Below, one piece after another: positions 1 through 12,700 of a DNA stretch of 64,000 nt. The notes under the pieces were generated by a model. The model was not told the DNA's origin. It saw only the letters and a program-made list of their open reading frames with translations, and searched no databases. The stretch's first letter is position 1; each line of letters opens with the position of its first letter. The DNA lies in contig OZ026833.1 in the NCBI GenBank assembly GCA_964023205.1, positions 43,369,137 to 43,433,136 on the forward strand. The letters are read 5' to 3'. The DNA is from Lutraria lutraria (Eukaryota; Mollusca; Bivalvia; Venerida; Mactridae). Position numbers and translations under genes: made by a program.

Positions 1-844
1 GAATGAAGGATGTCGGATATTTGCCTGTGTTGATTCTGATTAATGGCCGTCGATTCGCACATTATCGTTAATGGAAATATCATTGGACGCCATGATTTTT
101 TTTATGACAGCGCGTAGTGATACAGTGATTCGGCTGATTAGCATATTTATTACACTAGTGTATTACTGACCCATTTAATACGCAAAATAATCAATGGGTT
201 TACTAAACTCCTGCACCGTTGGTTATGTTATAAATGATGTTTTATATGAAGAACAGTAAGACAGTACACTATTATTAAATACTGAGTTAAAGTACTTCAT
301 GGTAATGATAATAAGTACTATGTTAATTAGGTGTATACATACTCTTCTGAAGAATGATTTAGGTTTGTTGCCCAACAAGATAAACTGGTGTTCACTTGTA
401 TCATACATTTTATGCTCTCTTGGTTTTTAAGAATTTAGTTATTTCAATATGTTGGTGATGACAAATCTTTTTTTTTTAATATTGGTAAGCAATAATTATA
501 AATAAATGAACATTTTGTACAAAAAATTATTTAGTAGATCATAAAATTCAAGTAGAGCCTAATTTCATAGAAACATTACAGAGGTCAAATGTGCATTAGT
601 TTAACATTGTAAATGTTTCAAAGAACCGTAAGGTATAAAATGAATTAAGAGTCTTTTCTCATAGCCTATGTATCAAGACATACCTGTTTACCACAAAACC
701 ACAAGTTTTCCCGGCCTAGGCCATGGAGATTTCAGAAATTCTACCCATAGTATTTCCCGCTATATCTGACCGTAGAAGTACTGGTTAAAGGTACCAGGAA
801 GCTGTGTATAAGTGCTATACACTGGGTACATTAAAGAATCACAC

Positions 845-1080
845 TGTCTATTCGAAATAAGAGCTAGGCGCAACCCGCGCCGGACATGCCTGTATCTAAT
901 TTCTTTCTCTCCCATCTGGGGGCTTTCACTCAGTGTGTCCCTCTGGTCAGATCATGATTTATCTGCACTGGTAGGGGATGCACCTGCGCATTCGTGGCTG
1001 CAACATATGTAAAGCGCCTTTGAACGTACAAACAATATGAAAAGGGCGCTGTATAAATATGGAATCTATCTAACTATCTA
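845..1080 (+). mobile_element. SINE-like element with an ATCT-type tail
   Basis: The 3' part contains AAGCGCCTTTGAACG and GGGCGCTGTATAAATATGG, a layout common to several animal SINE 3' ends, followed by a short ATCT-type repeat tail. The 5' end is not defined. Confidence 0.45.
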
Positions 1081-2224
1081 AAACGAACGGAAATGCATTT
1101 CAAACAATACAATTGAAGATAAACATACTGAACGTGATTTACTTTTGTTTGTATGTTTTTCTTCTATTTTTCACACTGAACTTTTGTAACAACTCTTGTA
1201 TACTTTTTGACTAAAAAACAACCAATGTCGTATAATATTATTATAACAATTAAGATAGAAATTTTGATTTTTTTTCTTTTGATTGATATTTTTCTGTAGT
1301 TATCGCTTTCGCATGTTTATGCTCATGTGTCAGGTAAAAAGGTTGCATTTATATCGACTATTGTATTATTGCTTAATACCGATTTTATGTACATAATCGG
1401 CTTCATAGTCTTCGTTTGCTTTGTTTATATGTATATATATTGTATTTATTCTGGTACACCACTGTATTATACTATGTCTGCTCATGGACCATATGACTTA
1501 CAGGATTATGTGAAAATAAACTTAAATTTATTTAGTGTATGATTTTGTTTATACGAGGGTACTTTATTTCAGTTTGATTTGAAAAATTACAATGCATTTT
1601 GAATGAACATTGAGGACATCGTTTCTATGGCCATAGGTCCTCCATCGCAGATATGAGTGAATCGTTTTGGGATGCTGGCGGCTATCTACAGAGAAGAAAG
1701 TATCAGTTATGTTACAGTGTTAAGAAAATATAATTAGGTATATACGAATCCTGTAAATAACTGTTACAGTGCTAAACAAAATAGTAAAACCAGTTTTCTT
1801 TTTTTTTGCTTTGATTATTTCAACGGGAGTCAAATGACAAGGTATTGATGATGGTGAATATGTGATACCATTAATATGGCACGATATGTATTTCATTGTT
1901 GTAATGTTACACAGACTCAGGCTATTTTCTTTGACTTTCGTGTGAAAATAATAAGACGGATTTTAGTGTTTCTCACTCGTAAATCGACGTTACGATCATG
2001 ATCGTATCAACGTAAATTTAAATATCAAAAGAAATAAATCTTACTACATTATATAAACGTGCCTTTATTTTGCATTTCGTTTGAAATGAGGAAGTAACCT
2101 ATGTAAAATGAAATATACATAGTCACGCTTGAACTTAGTTAATCAAATTTGTTAGCAGTCGAAGCAGGGATTTTAGACGATGTCACCGCGTGGTTTAAAT
2201 TGAACAACTGAATCCAGTGTTGAT

Positions 2225-2400
2225 ATAGTGGTCTAACAGTTATGGTTATTGACTAGTAATCAATAGTACGTCACCGCTGTGATTTCGAATCCCATCAAAG
2301 TCTAGAAAAAATGCACATGTGACGAAGCTGTGTGGTTATTTTACGGAAGGTCAGTGGTGTAAATGGATGTATGAATGTGGTACATCAACCGTTGTAATGG
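2225..2400 (+). mobile_element. tRNA-derived SINE
   Basis: A pol III B-box-like sequence (GTGATTTCGAATCCC) lies about 45 bp after GTGGTCTAACAGTTATGG, a degenerate A-box region. Diverged copy. Confidence 0.45.
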
Positions 2401-2584
2401 TTTTATTTTTTTCAACCTCTTACCTGAAGTAAACCTGAAATAATTTGACTACCACGCTGACTTGAATCACGATGGATAAGAGCTTGGAGGCAGTTAGTTA
2501 ATATGACCAATATAAAAAAAATGTACTATGATAATTCTATATCTGACAGTTTTGGCAGTTTGTGGCGTATATCTAACTTAAATT

Positions 2585-2890
2585 ACTGCTTGTGTAATAG
2601 ACCACATAAAGTAACAGGCAACATAGAATGACAGACCATGTACAGAAACAGAACACATAGAATAACAGACCACATAGAATAAGATACCACACAGAGTAAC
2701 GTACCACATATAATAACAGATCACACTAAGTAACGTACCACATGTACTAACAGACCCCATAAATAACCTACCACGTAGAATTACAGACCTAACATAGAAA
2801 CAGACCATATACTATCACAGACCAAATATAGAAACATACCATATAGACTGACAGAAAAAATGTGCCAGGTAGAATAAAACAGAACTCACT
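2585..2890. repeat. Degenerate minisatellite (ACAGACCACATAGAATA units)
   Basis: About 15 imperfect units of 17-22 bp built on AACAGACCACATAGAAT. The open frame on the opposite strand is a by-product of the repeat. Confidence 0.7.
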
Positions 2891-2972
2891 TTACAACAGG
2901 TAACGTAGAATAAACTATCCTGGTTGCATGGTATAAAAGGGAACAACAAGCTACACGTTTCACGTAGCAGCA

Positions 2973-2978
2973 TTTATT
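2973..2978 (-). terminator. Candidate polyadenylation signal of the MIEAP-like gene
   Basis: AATAAA on the minus strand, about 440 bases after the stop codon. It is one plausible signal among several AT-rich stretches; RNA ends would decide. Confidence 0.35.
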
Positions 2979-3416
2979 TGCTATTAATAAGTAGAAATAC
3001 ATAACAAAAACTCAGTCTCAGGTTTAAGAGAAGTCCTTTGACATTTCTATGTCCATCTGCAAAAACATCATTTTCAACGACAGTGTACAACAAACAAAAA
3101 TGAAAATATTAGATTCAAGATATACAACCACAATAATGATTACACTTTAACCAATTATATTAAACACATATAACAGAAATCGTTTAATTGCAGCATAGAC
3201 AAGCTTTAGTTTTGAATGATAATAATCACAAACAACACATAATATACACTTTGATAAACGTAATAAAATTTTAAAATTTAAAACGCTAATGATTACACAA
3301 TTGCAATAATCAAGTGTTTAGTCCTCATTATCCATTGTGCCGGTGCACAAAACATAGAAATATGTACAAAAAATCGTCCGACTACGTGTTTAACATTACT
3401 GTTTATCTGAAAAATA

Positions 3417-3701
3417 TTAATCTCTTCCCTGAGCAACACCTTTCCCCAACAATGCTCCACCTTCATGTAAGTATACTGCAGGCCAAACTACAAATTTTAT
3501 GTTTTTTCCAGACTTTGTGTACGGTCTGTATACATTCTTATCCAAACATGTACCAGCTAGATCAGTAGGAAAGTTGATATGTACAGGTGGAACATGGCGA
3601 TACATCGACCAACAGACTTCAATACATTTTGATATGTATTTCATTACTTCATTTAATTCTGGTTTTATGTTCATCTCATCGGCAATTATTTTGGTTCCAG
3701 T
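3417..3701 (-). CDS. MIEAP-like last coding exon, end of the MIEAP domain
   Basis: A 285-bp terminal exon after CTTTTTATAG. It contains KCIEVCWSMYRHVPP and FVVWPAVYLHEGGALLGKG, the conserved C-terminal signature of MIEAP, ending in a stop at 3417-3419. Confidence 0.93.
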   Translation of the reverse strand, partial: TGTKIIADEMNIKPELNEVMKYISKCIEVCWSMYRHVPPVHINFPTDLAGTCLDKNVYRPYTKSGKNIKFVVWPAVYLHEGGALLGKGVAQGRD

Positions 3702-6700
3702 CTATAAAAAGAGTATGTAATATCGGTAAGTCAGACTTATTGTAATTATTATAAAATGCATGTTGCACATCGATTCTATTACCTATTAGAATTCAAGAAA
3801 GACATTTAATTCCCTACTTCCATAAAACGACTTAGATTACCACGATGTGAAGACGATTCCTCATTCTATAAAACAGCTTGATAAATTGCCCTTTCAATGT
3901 TGAGATTTAGTTTCCTAAAAATGTGCTAATATATAAAAGCTTTATTGAATAAATATGGACTTGTGTAATAATATACGTATGCAATTTTTGTTAACAATTT
4001 GATGAAAATCAAAGATTCATAATTACCTCGATCACATCAAGGGTTTGCATGTCCTCACACGTTTTCTTCATATCCATGATAGTTTTCTTTTGTTCAGTCG
4101 TGAACATATCCATTTTAAAGTCGACTTTTGAGACCTAAGGAATAAATAGGAATCTAGTTAAAATGTAATATATATCGTAGCATAAATAACTAAAGCGCAA
4201 ACAAGGTGTCTAAAAGAATGTGATAATGTAAGTCGGTAAGACCTACCTTTGAATTACTGCTGTGCTCTATGAATGATACTTACTGCTGCTCTATGAATGA
4301 AAAGTAAATAGTGTAAGTGAAAGCAGGTAAGTTTTATTATTATGTTTTTCTGGAATTGAGTTCCATTAAGAAACATAATATCTTCCTACCAGATATAGAT
4401 CACGAGTGAAATATCATTGACTTATTCATATTTAAATTTAATATTTTAGTACTTGAAAATGCAATTACCAATTCGTGTTTGGTCGTTTCAGAAACGTCAA
4501 CATTGTCATCTTTTTTGTCCTTGTCTGTGTCCTCTGGTTTGGTAGTTTTGTTATCTGATTGTTCGTTGCTGTCAGTATTGTCATCCTTTATATCCTTGTC
4601 TGTGTCCTCTGGTTTGGTAGTTTTGTTATCTGATTGTTCGTTGCTGTCAATATTGTCATCCTTTATATCCTTGTCTTTGTCCTCTGGTTTGGAAATATGG
4701 TCATCTGATTGTTGGTTACTGTCAGTCTGTTCATCATCTTTATTTTCTGAGTTAGTTCCATCGGTTTTTGACGCCACGTCTTTTCCAATTATGGATTTGC
4801 CATCTTGTTCCCCTCGACTACGATCTGGTATAACGGAGGATTGATTGTCCTTTTCAATCACTGTATTTTCACTTTTGTTATTCGTACCTTCTGACACATT
4901 GGAATTTTCACCATCTCTATCCATCTCAGATGTTTTCTTGATATCCGCATTTTCATTTTCTTTTTCGGTATCATTTATTTTACTGGGCATGTGTTGTTCC
5001 ATATGTGGTTTGTTGTCTTGGATTGTAGGTTGACCATTATGGTTGTCTTCAGATATACCGTCCGCTCCAGCTTCTGATCCTTCCTGTTCGATACATTTAC
5101 CATCTGCTTTTTCGTAATGTACCTCGTCCACATTTCTCTCTGATGTATAGTTTTCATCGTTTGATTTATTTACAATGTTTTGGATATGATTTACCTCTTG
5201 AGAATCTGATTCGGTACCGCTATTCTCGCGTTTATCTTCGTACGTGTGATCAGTAGCTTCGTCTACGACAACCTCTGGATGCTCGCTTTCACCACCTTTA
5301 CTATTTGCAGTTATAGATTTTACACCCTCGTCTGTCCCAGAATGTTTTAAGTTGTTCTTTCTTTCTGGGTTCAATGTTTCTGAACATTCTCCGCCTTCAT
5401 CAGTTGTGAATTCAGATTTTTCACCACCTGTTTCGTCGAGAGGTTCCTTTTCGTATCTATATTCTGCAATATTGCTGACACTTACTCCAATATCACTAGG
5501 CAGCGACGGATGTTCTATGTGCTATTAAGAGAAAAATATCCATTATTCTGTGAGGACACTTTTAACCATATGCATATTTATTCAGCCAAGGATAGCTTTA
5601 AATTTCAATATTATATGGTTGTTATTATAACATGGAACAAAACTATAGCTTCATAATTTTGTCATAAATGTAATAAAGAGTTTCTTGGGAACTATGGAAA
5701 TTACTTAAATTTACTTGTATCAGGGTTATTCAAATAGAAGGGTCTGGAATCGCGCTCTCCATGCGCTTATCTCTGTATAAACATCAAGTCGTGCTGTCGA
5801 TACTTAACGGGAGAGCTTTATTTTGCTATACGCGTGTAAATAATCATTATGGATTATGGGAAATTAAAAATACAAAAATAGCAAATTTTAAAATTTCATT
5901 TAGTCAAAAATAAAACATAGAAAATTAAAAGCAAAATCATGGCAGTACGAAATAATGATCTTACTAAAACGCGATGTAAGCATTATAGCGAGAGATTATT
6001 ATTAAAGACGGAATCTTTTACGAAAATCCTAAGTACTAAACCCGTAACGACTGGTCAAAATGGCGACTTCGTCAAAAAGACTCAAATTCGGGTATGATTA
6101 TTACTTAGCATCTGAAAATATATGTATAAAGTAACTGTATGATCGGCTTGAGAAATCTTTTGAAGACATGAAATTAATCCCGACAACATCACATTTATGA
6201 TTTTAAAAGGTTGTATGTGCTTACGAAAAATACACGTCTATCTGGATTTTCGTCCATTCATGTATCGTCGAATTTCGTAATAAACAAGTTGATCTCAACC
6301 AATTGGTCGAACATACTTACCATCTAACTTTTCTTGAAGTTCTATACCAATAATACTATTAATAACTTGAGTATTGTAACTATTAGTTGAAGTGTGTTTC
6401 ACCGTTTTATAATGGCGGACATTCTGTAACGCAATAAACTCACGACTCGTTAATTATACTTGTCCGGAGAATGCATTTGAAAGACCCTGTTTGTATATGC
6501 CAGTACGTACATTGTTTCTTTTGTCCGAATACAGTAATACATTATTTGACATTTTGATTGGTTTGGTGATTTCGCAAATAATATTACATTTCGTATTTAA
6601 AAACAAAATAGCTCCATTCAGTTTGTTTTTATTCCAAAGTAAGAGTAAATGGAATCTGCAGTTTGCATACTTGAAGCGGGATTTATATGAATCGATTTGT

Positions 6701-9700
6701 TCTGAATAACATCGTACGTAAAATATATGAGAAAAGAGAAAATGTCAATAACCTCGAATCCATCATCTTCGGTGCTGTCAGGTACAGGAGTTTGCTACAA
6801 AACAGATGAAATAGCCGATTATAGCCCTTAAGTTCAGTGTTATACATAGAAAGTTCAGCGTTATGCGTAATAAGTTTAGTGTTATACATAGAAAGTTCAG
6901 TGCTATGCGTAATAAGTTCAGTGTTATACATAGAAAGTTCAGCGTTATGCGTAATAAGTTCAGTGTTATACATAGAAAGTTCAGCGTTATGCGTAATAAG
7001 TTCAGTGTTATACATAGAAAGTTCAGTGTTATGCGTAATAAGTTCAGTGTTATACATAGAAAGTTCAGTGTTATGCGTAATAAGTTCAGTGTTATACATA
7101 GAAAGTTCAGTGTTATGCGTAATAAGTTCAGTGTTATACATAGAAAGTTCAGCGTTATGCGTAATAAGTTCAGTGTTATACATAGAAAGTTCAGTGTTAT
7201 ACTTAACAAGTATAAACAAATTATTTCAACTACCAATCGATGATTGGCGTACGTAGCTTACAGAAAACTAGATAAAGTGTGAATTACCGTCGCTGCGTCC
7301 ATTTTCAAGGGTGCATCCTGGCTCGCCAAAATATCATGTTGATCCTTCTCAACGTCTGTCGTTTCATTCAGCTCATGATCTGATTTATTTGTTTTAGGAA
7401 TGTCTGCATCTGTTGAATCTCTGTCAGGCAATCGTCTAACATATTCAAGTGTTGTAAAACTTCTCTCAATCGACTCATCATGTCCTCTTGACAGGCTCCC
7501 ACAATATCCATTTGCATGCTACATCGAATAAAATCGGAAGAAAGTTAGATGGACAAATGCTAGATTTGTATATTTGCGTCGTACAACCGTCTAAATTGTT
7601 CATCACTCGTGATAATGAATTAGTTTTTAGAATTGATCGTATTCAGTGCCATATAATTTTAACATAATACTGAAAACAGATCAGCGAACTAAGATTTCTT
7701 TTCTTTTCGAGTATCTACGTGAAGATCCAATTTTCAGTAAGCTTTAAAATGCAGTCAATGCTTTTATTCATATCATTTTATAGCAAACGACTTACTTCGT
7801 GGTATTTATTTATTTAGGTTGACGCCGTTTTTTAAACATTTGTTTAGTTATATATGGCTGTCGATTCTAATTTTCAGGAACTATATTCAAACCATTACTA
7901 ACTTACCATTCCACTAGGATCCGGCAACTTCTCTAAATGTGGAAAATTGACACTGTTGTCAATTATTCATGGAAAGGTATGACCTACTGCGACCTGGAAT
8001 CAAATCTGGATAACTGATTTACAAATCCAGCGCACTAACTACTGGACCACGGCCGTGGCTAACTTACTTTAAGAATATCGTACAAGACACCAGTCTTCTG
8101 TTCATCATCATTACCATCAACCATTTCAAATGCATCAGTCCATTCATTGTCGTAAAGTTCGGAAAACTCCTCAGCCAACTTAGTCGGACGTTTCTCGTCA
8201 CTGAGGTCAGCTATGTTAGGGTTGTTGTAAGTTAGTTTCGCTCCAGCAATCTTGCTCAGCCTTCAATATAAATACATTGAATGGATATCAATTAAAAGTG
8301 AATATTTATAACAGATGATACGACAACAAACTTTTACCGTGAATCACTTATTGTACGGCGGCGGAAGCCCGCCGTACATTCTGGTATGCTTATTTTTAAG
8401 TGGCAATGCAAAATCGCAACTTCTTGCGCGAAGCAGATTACTGACAGTGCCCGAAATATTCCGAAATATCCGCAATGGTCATCACGTGATATAAGCAAAA
8501 CAGACATAAAGCGAGGTCACGTGCTACTCACACCAACTAGTGTTAGCTTGATGACGCAGTCGCTATTTATAGTCTAAGAATGGAGCGAGCTCGATAAACA
8601 ACGACGGGAATGAATCTGCCCATCTGTCAATAAATGCAGCCGAAACTCTTTATATCAAAGGACTTCGATGAACTTCGATGAATAAATTATTAGAGAAATT
8701 CGCTGTGTTTATTATCGGTGTGTTGTAATAATCATTTAATCGTGTTATAAGATACGGAACACGGTATTTATACGTTTCGATGTATTTAAAACATTATAAA
8801 CATATTCACACAGACTAATTTTATAATCGCGAGCGTGGACACTGACTTGTTTACGCAATTGTCATTAATTAAATATCGATTTCGGAGCTCAAAACAATAA
8901 AATGTCCGATCAGGTGAGAAATGATGACTTAATTGGTTCGACATAGACGGTCACTTTATGGTTCGATATAGATGGTCACTTTACAGTTGAAAATCTATGT
9001 TTGGGACCGTTATACCAGGTTTTTACGACAACGTACCCTCAGACAACGGAGTATATTATTTTTGGAGACTTTATTTAAATATTTTATATGCATTCCAGAA
9101 GATATTGCAACGTCTGATACATCGAGGTGATAGTTTCCCCTGATTTAATTTTAGGGTGGAAACAGGGACTACATATAGAGTACCTCGTGAACTGTAGAAC
9201 CATATGACCAGATTCATGAGATTCATGAAACTTCAACGGCTTGTATTTTTGATGGAGTAGATGATCACTTTAGTTTCGGGATCAGTTAAGTCAAAATAAC
9301 AAATTCGTTTGATCTGAAACTCCGCACATCCTGATAAAAAATGCTACATAGGCCACATTCTAGTATTGAATTGCCGGATGCGATTTTGCGCCGTACAAAC
9401 ATTTAACTTGTATATCATTGGTTGATTTAAATATCATACCGTAAAAGTAATTCTTCTTTTTCAGCCTCAAGCTCGGAATTGTTCTTACGCTGTTGATGCA
9501 ACTGTGACTCTAAGCGGGAGATTTCAAACGTTGCGTTTTCATATGCACGATTCCACTGAGTTAAATTCGAATTCAATTCTCTGATTCGACTGTTCAGTCT
9601 ACAAATTTACAACATGTTTGTGAAAGTGTGCCATTTATCAGATAAGTATGCTTTGATTTACTCGTACATGCTAGACATAAATATTTAAATTATTTAGTAC

Positions 9701-12700
9701 AAGATTATAAAAAGGGAACAAAACTATATATATTATTAAACTTTTTGTCTCAATAATGAATAAAATGAAAACTAAAGGTTATCTGGAAATGCCACGTGCA
9801 AAAATGCCTCCTCATATTTTCTCCTTGTTTCGTATGTAAGTTATTTGTAAATATCCCCATGTTTTGCCTTCTCTCTCCGAATTAAGAATATTATATGTAT
9901 GTTGGACATTTTATTTTTGTTTATTAAACTCTGTTCCTACAATAACATTGTTAAACCATGCGTGTCATAGGAAAATATTAACATAGAGAAGTATTGGGGT
10001 ACTTACCCGGCACGCTCTATTTGCCATTGCCTGGTTAGATGAGTTTGTAATTTTTCTTTCTCCTTGTTTGCACTGTTTTAAAACCAAAACGAGTGGTAAT
10101 TAAATGTTCGTCAAACCATTTATATTAAGATGTAATACAGTTCTTATGAAATATACACAAAATTAGCAGATGGTGTATGACATTACTTTAAATTTAGACA
10201 GGCATGTTAAAAAAGAATTAATTGAATACAATAATAAACTTTAGGTGGTTTGAGAAAAATGTTTAAAAACGTTACGAAATATTTTTTTATCATCAAGGAA
10301 TATTCCTTTAAATTAGTATCACACTGAAGTGAAATTTAATTAACAATGTCCGTTTTTGGACTAATCACTTGACTAAACTAAATTTTGGAAACATTTTGAA
10401 ATAGCAAAATGTGTGAGGTAAATATCATTTGTGATTTCTAGAAATTTCTTTTGTCAATTTGAAAATAATAGTATGACTAAGTTTAATAACCACACGTATC
10501 CACCTCCTCATTAAAACACAGCATTGAGAAATATTTATGAAATCGAAATCTTCCATAAAGATGTTAAAATATAAAAAAATATATTGCGAAAATTTAGTAC
10601 GCAAAAATGTTGACATTCTATTCTAATGCTTTCATCTTTTTATTTGAAGCCCTATATATAAATATATTATAAAATTTGCGACGAAGAGAATTCTGGTAAA
10701 TTGTAAACAACTATCTGATTGCTAAATTACAGAAAATTCCAGGACTTCAATGCCCATGAAGACATACATTTTGTATATTCAAATAGAATGTCATTTAACC
10801 AGTGATACAATGTAGTTGCTGAAAACATGAAAACTATTCATTTTCAATGACCTGCATCTAATAAACAAGCTAGGACATATATGTATGTTTTATTGTACGT
10901 AGTTCTAGTAACTCAAAAATCTGGACAGCTCAGAAAATTCAGGTGGCTTCAGGTCAATGCATTAATCACCTAAAAGTTGAGAGATGTTCGCATTGACATA
11001 TCAAGTAATTAATAAATACATAAAACAATGCTGTGTCGAATCAATCACACGTATGAATACTAATGTTTACATACTTATCACTTTGTGATGACAACTCGTC
11101 TGAATAGCGTATTTAGACTCATTATTCTACTAATTGAATAATTATTGTTGTTAACATTACATTTTGTAGAACATAAGTGCGCAAATACATTAATATGTCT
11201 TAATTTTTTTCTCTGTGGCTGTGTGTCATTCATACTTCTTATTTGAGGAGAAGCTCTGTAGATTTTATTATATTCTAAACTTTCAGGAGCAGTGTTAATG
11301 TTGCTAAGATGGTAAATCGACGTGTTTTCTCATTCAGTTTTTTTAATCAACATCGTAAAATGTCAAAATAAAGGACAAGTATACCAAACTCAATAATGTG
11401 CTCACTTTTCTTTCTCGGCTTTTATAACGTCTTCATTCTTCTTCTTGGTTTTCTCATGTTCAGCTCTTTCTTGTGTTAACCTTGGAAATAAAAGAGTGTC
11501 GTTCAGCGATACAAGAACTCAACAAATTCATATTTCACGAAAAATAAAAGTATAGATAATGATGCCGTACACCAGGGGGCAACAGATATTGTATTTTGAT
11601 TACAATTAACAATAAGAGAGATTAACGGGGAGCACCGCAGTACACATGGAATTTCAGTTAATAGATAGGGATGACAATTATTATATGTCACATAAAATCT
11701 CAAAGTTCCTTGAACCTTCTGTCGGAAATGGATGTATTTATTTGATTACTTATGATCCCATTCAATCCAGTACATTCTGGAAATTCCCCGTCACTTTTTT
11801 GGGGAAATTCGTGTTAACTGAAGGCATTTAGCATAAGCGAGTGTGATAATTTTTTTACTTACATTTCCACTAAACTCAGGTATATGTACTTACTTGTCTT
11901 TCTCAGCTTTTATATTCTTTTCATATCTCTTTGTGGCTTTATCATATTTTTCTTTTTCTTGTTTGAGCCTAGAAAACAAAAGAAAATAAGACTTTCATTT
12001 AAAGCGAAATTATTATATTCAAATTTCACGACACTACTAACTAATCAGGGGTGACATAGTAAGAGGGAACATTTCTACAATGTGAGGTACTCCTGCATGC
12101 CTTTCTGTGGGGTAAAATAAAAAAGAACATTTTTGTTTACTCACTTAACGTATTTCCTTAAATATTTACCAAGCAACATATCAAACCTTATTGGAATGAT
12201 ATGCTTAATGATTTACATGATAAAATGTGGCACAACTGTGAACAATGGCATAACTCGGGGAGATCTAGGGATTCGAACTCTTCCATCTTTAAACAATGCA
12301 ATGCTAAGAAAAGAATATTCAGACTGGAACATCGTAGAATAGTGAGCACTTATTTATCTGAACAAGATCAGAAATTAGAACAGAAAGCACGAACTGATAA
12401 TGTTGGTTTTTGGAAGATAGTCAATGATCGCAAATGATTATCAAAAACAGTTACGGGTGTAGGTATAGATTTCAATGGTGTCATGTAGAGATATCAAGAA
12501 GAATTGACTGAACAATGGAAATGGTATTTAGTTCCTTATATTCTCCTGCTGAGTGTGACAGTACTTGGAAAAGGTACATTGAACAATACGTGGATGAATA
12601 TTTCAATAATATTAAACCAGATTCAGATTGTATCGTTACTTCATATATTATATCTTGTGCTATACAGTCTCTACCTAAAGGAAAGTCAGCGGGACAAGAT

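Larger units (their letters stand above)
1..2960. other. 3' flank of the MIEAP-like gene, repeats only
   Basis: No coding exon is visible here. The stretch holds a SINE-like element (about 845-1080), a tRNA-derived SINE (about 2225-2400) and a degenerate minisatellite (2585-2890). The rest is unremarkable AT-rich DNA. Confidence 0.5.

Noticed and set aside
4479..5033. Plus-strand open frames opposite the acidic exon
   Set aside because: They are reverse-strand shadows of the spliced MIEAP-like exon, which has correct splice sites and phases.
6683..7256. Long open frames on both strands over 6.8-7.25 kb
   Set aside because: They are produced by a 21-bp repeat (multiple of three, no stops in several frames); repetitive SVLCVIS-type products are not genes.
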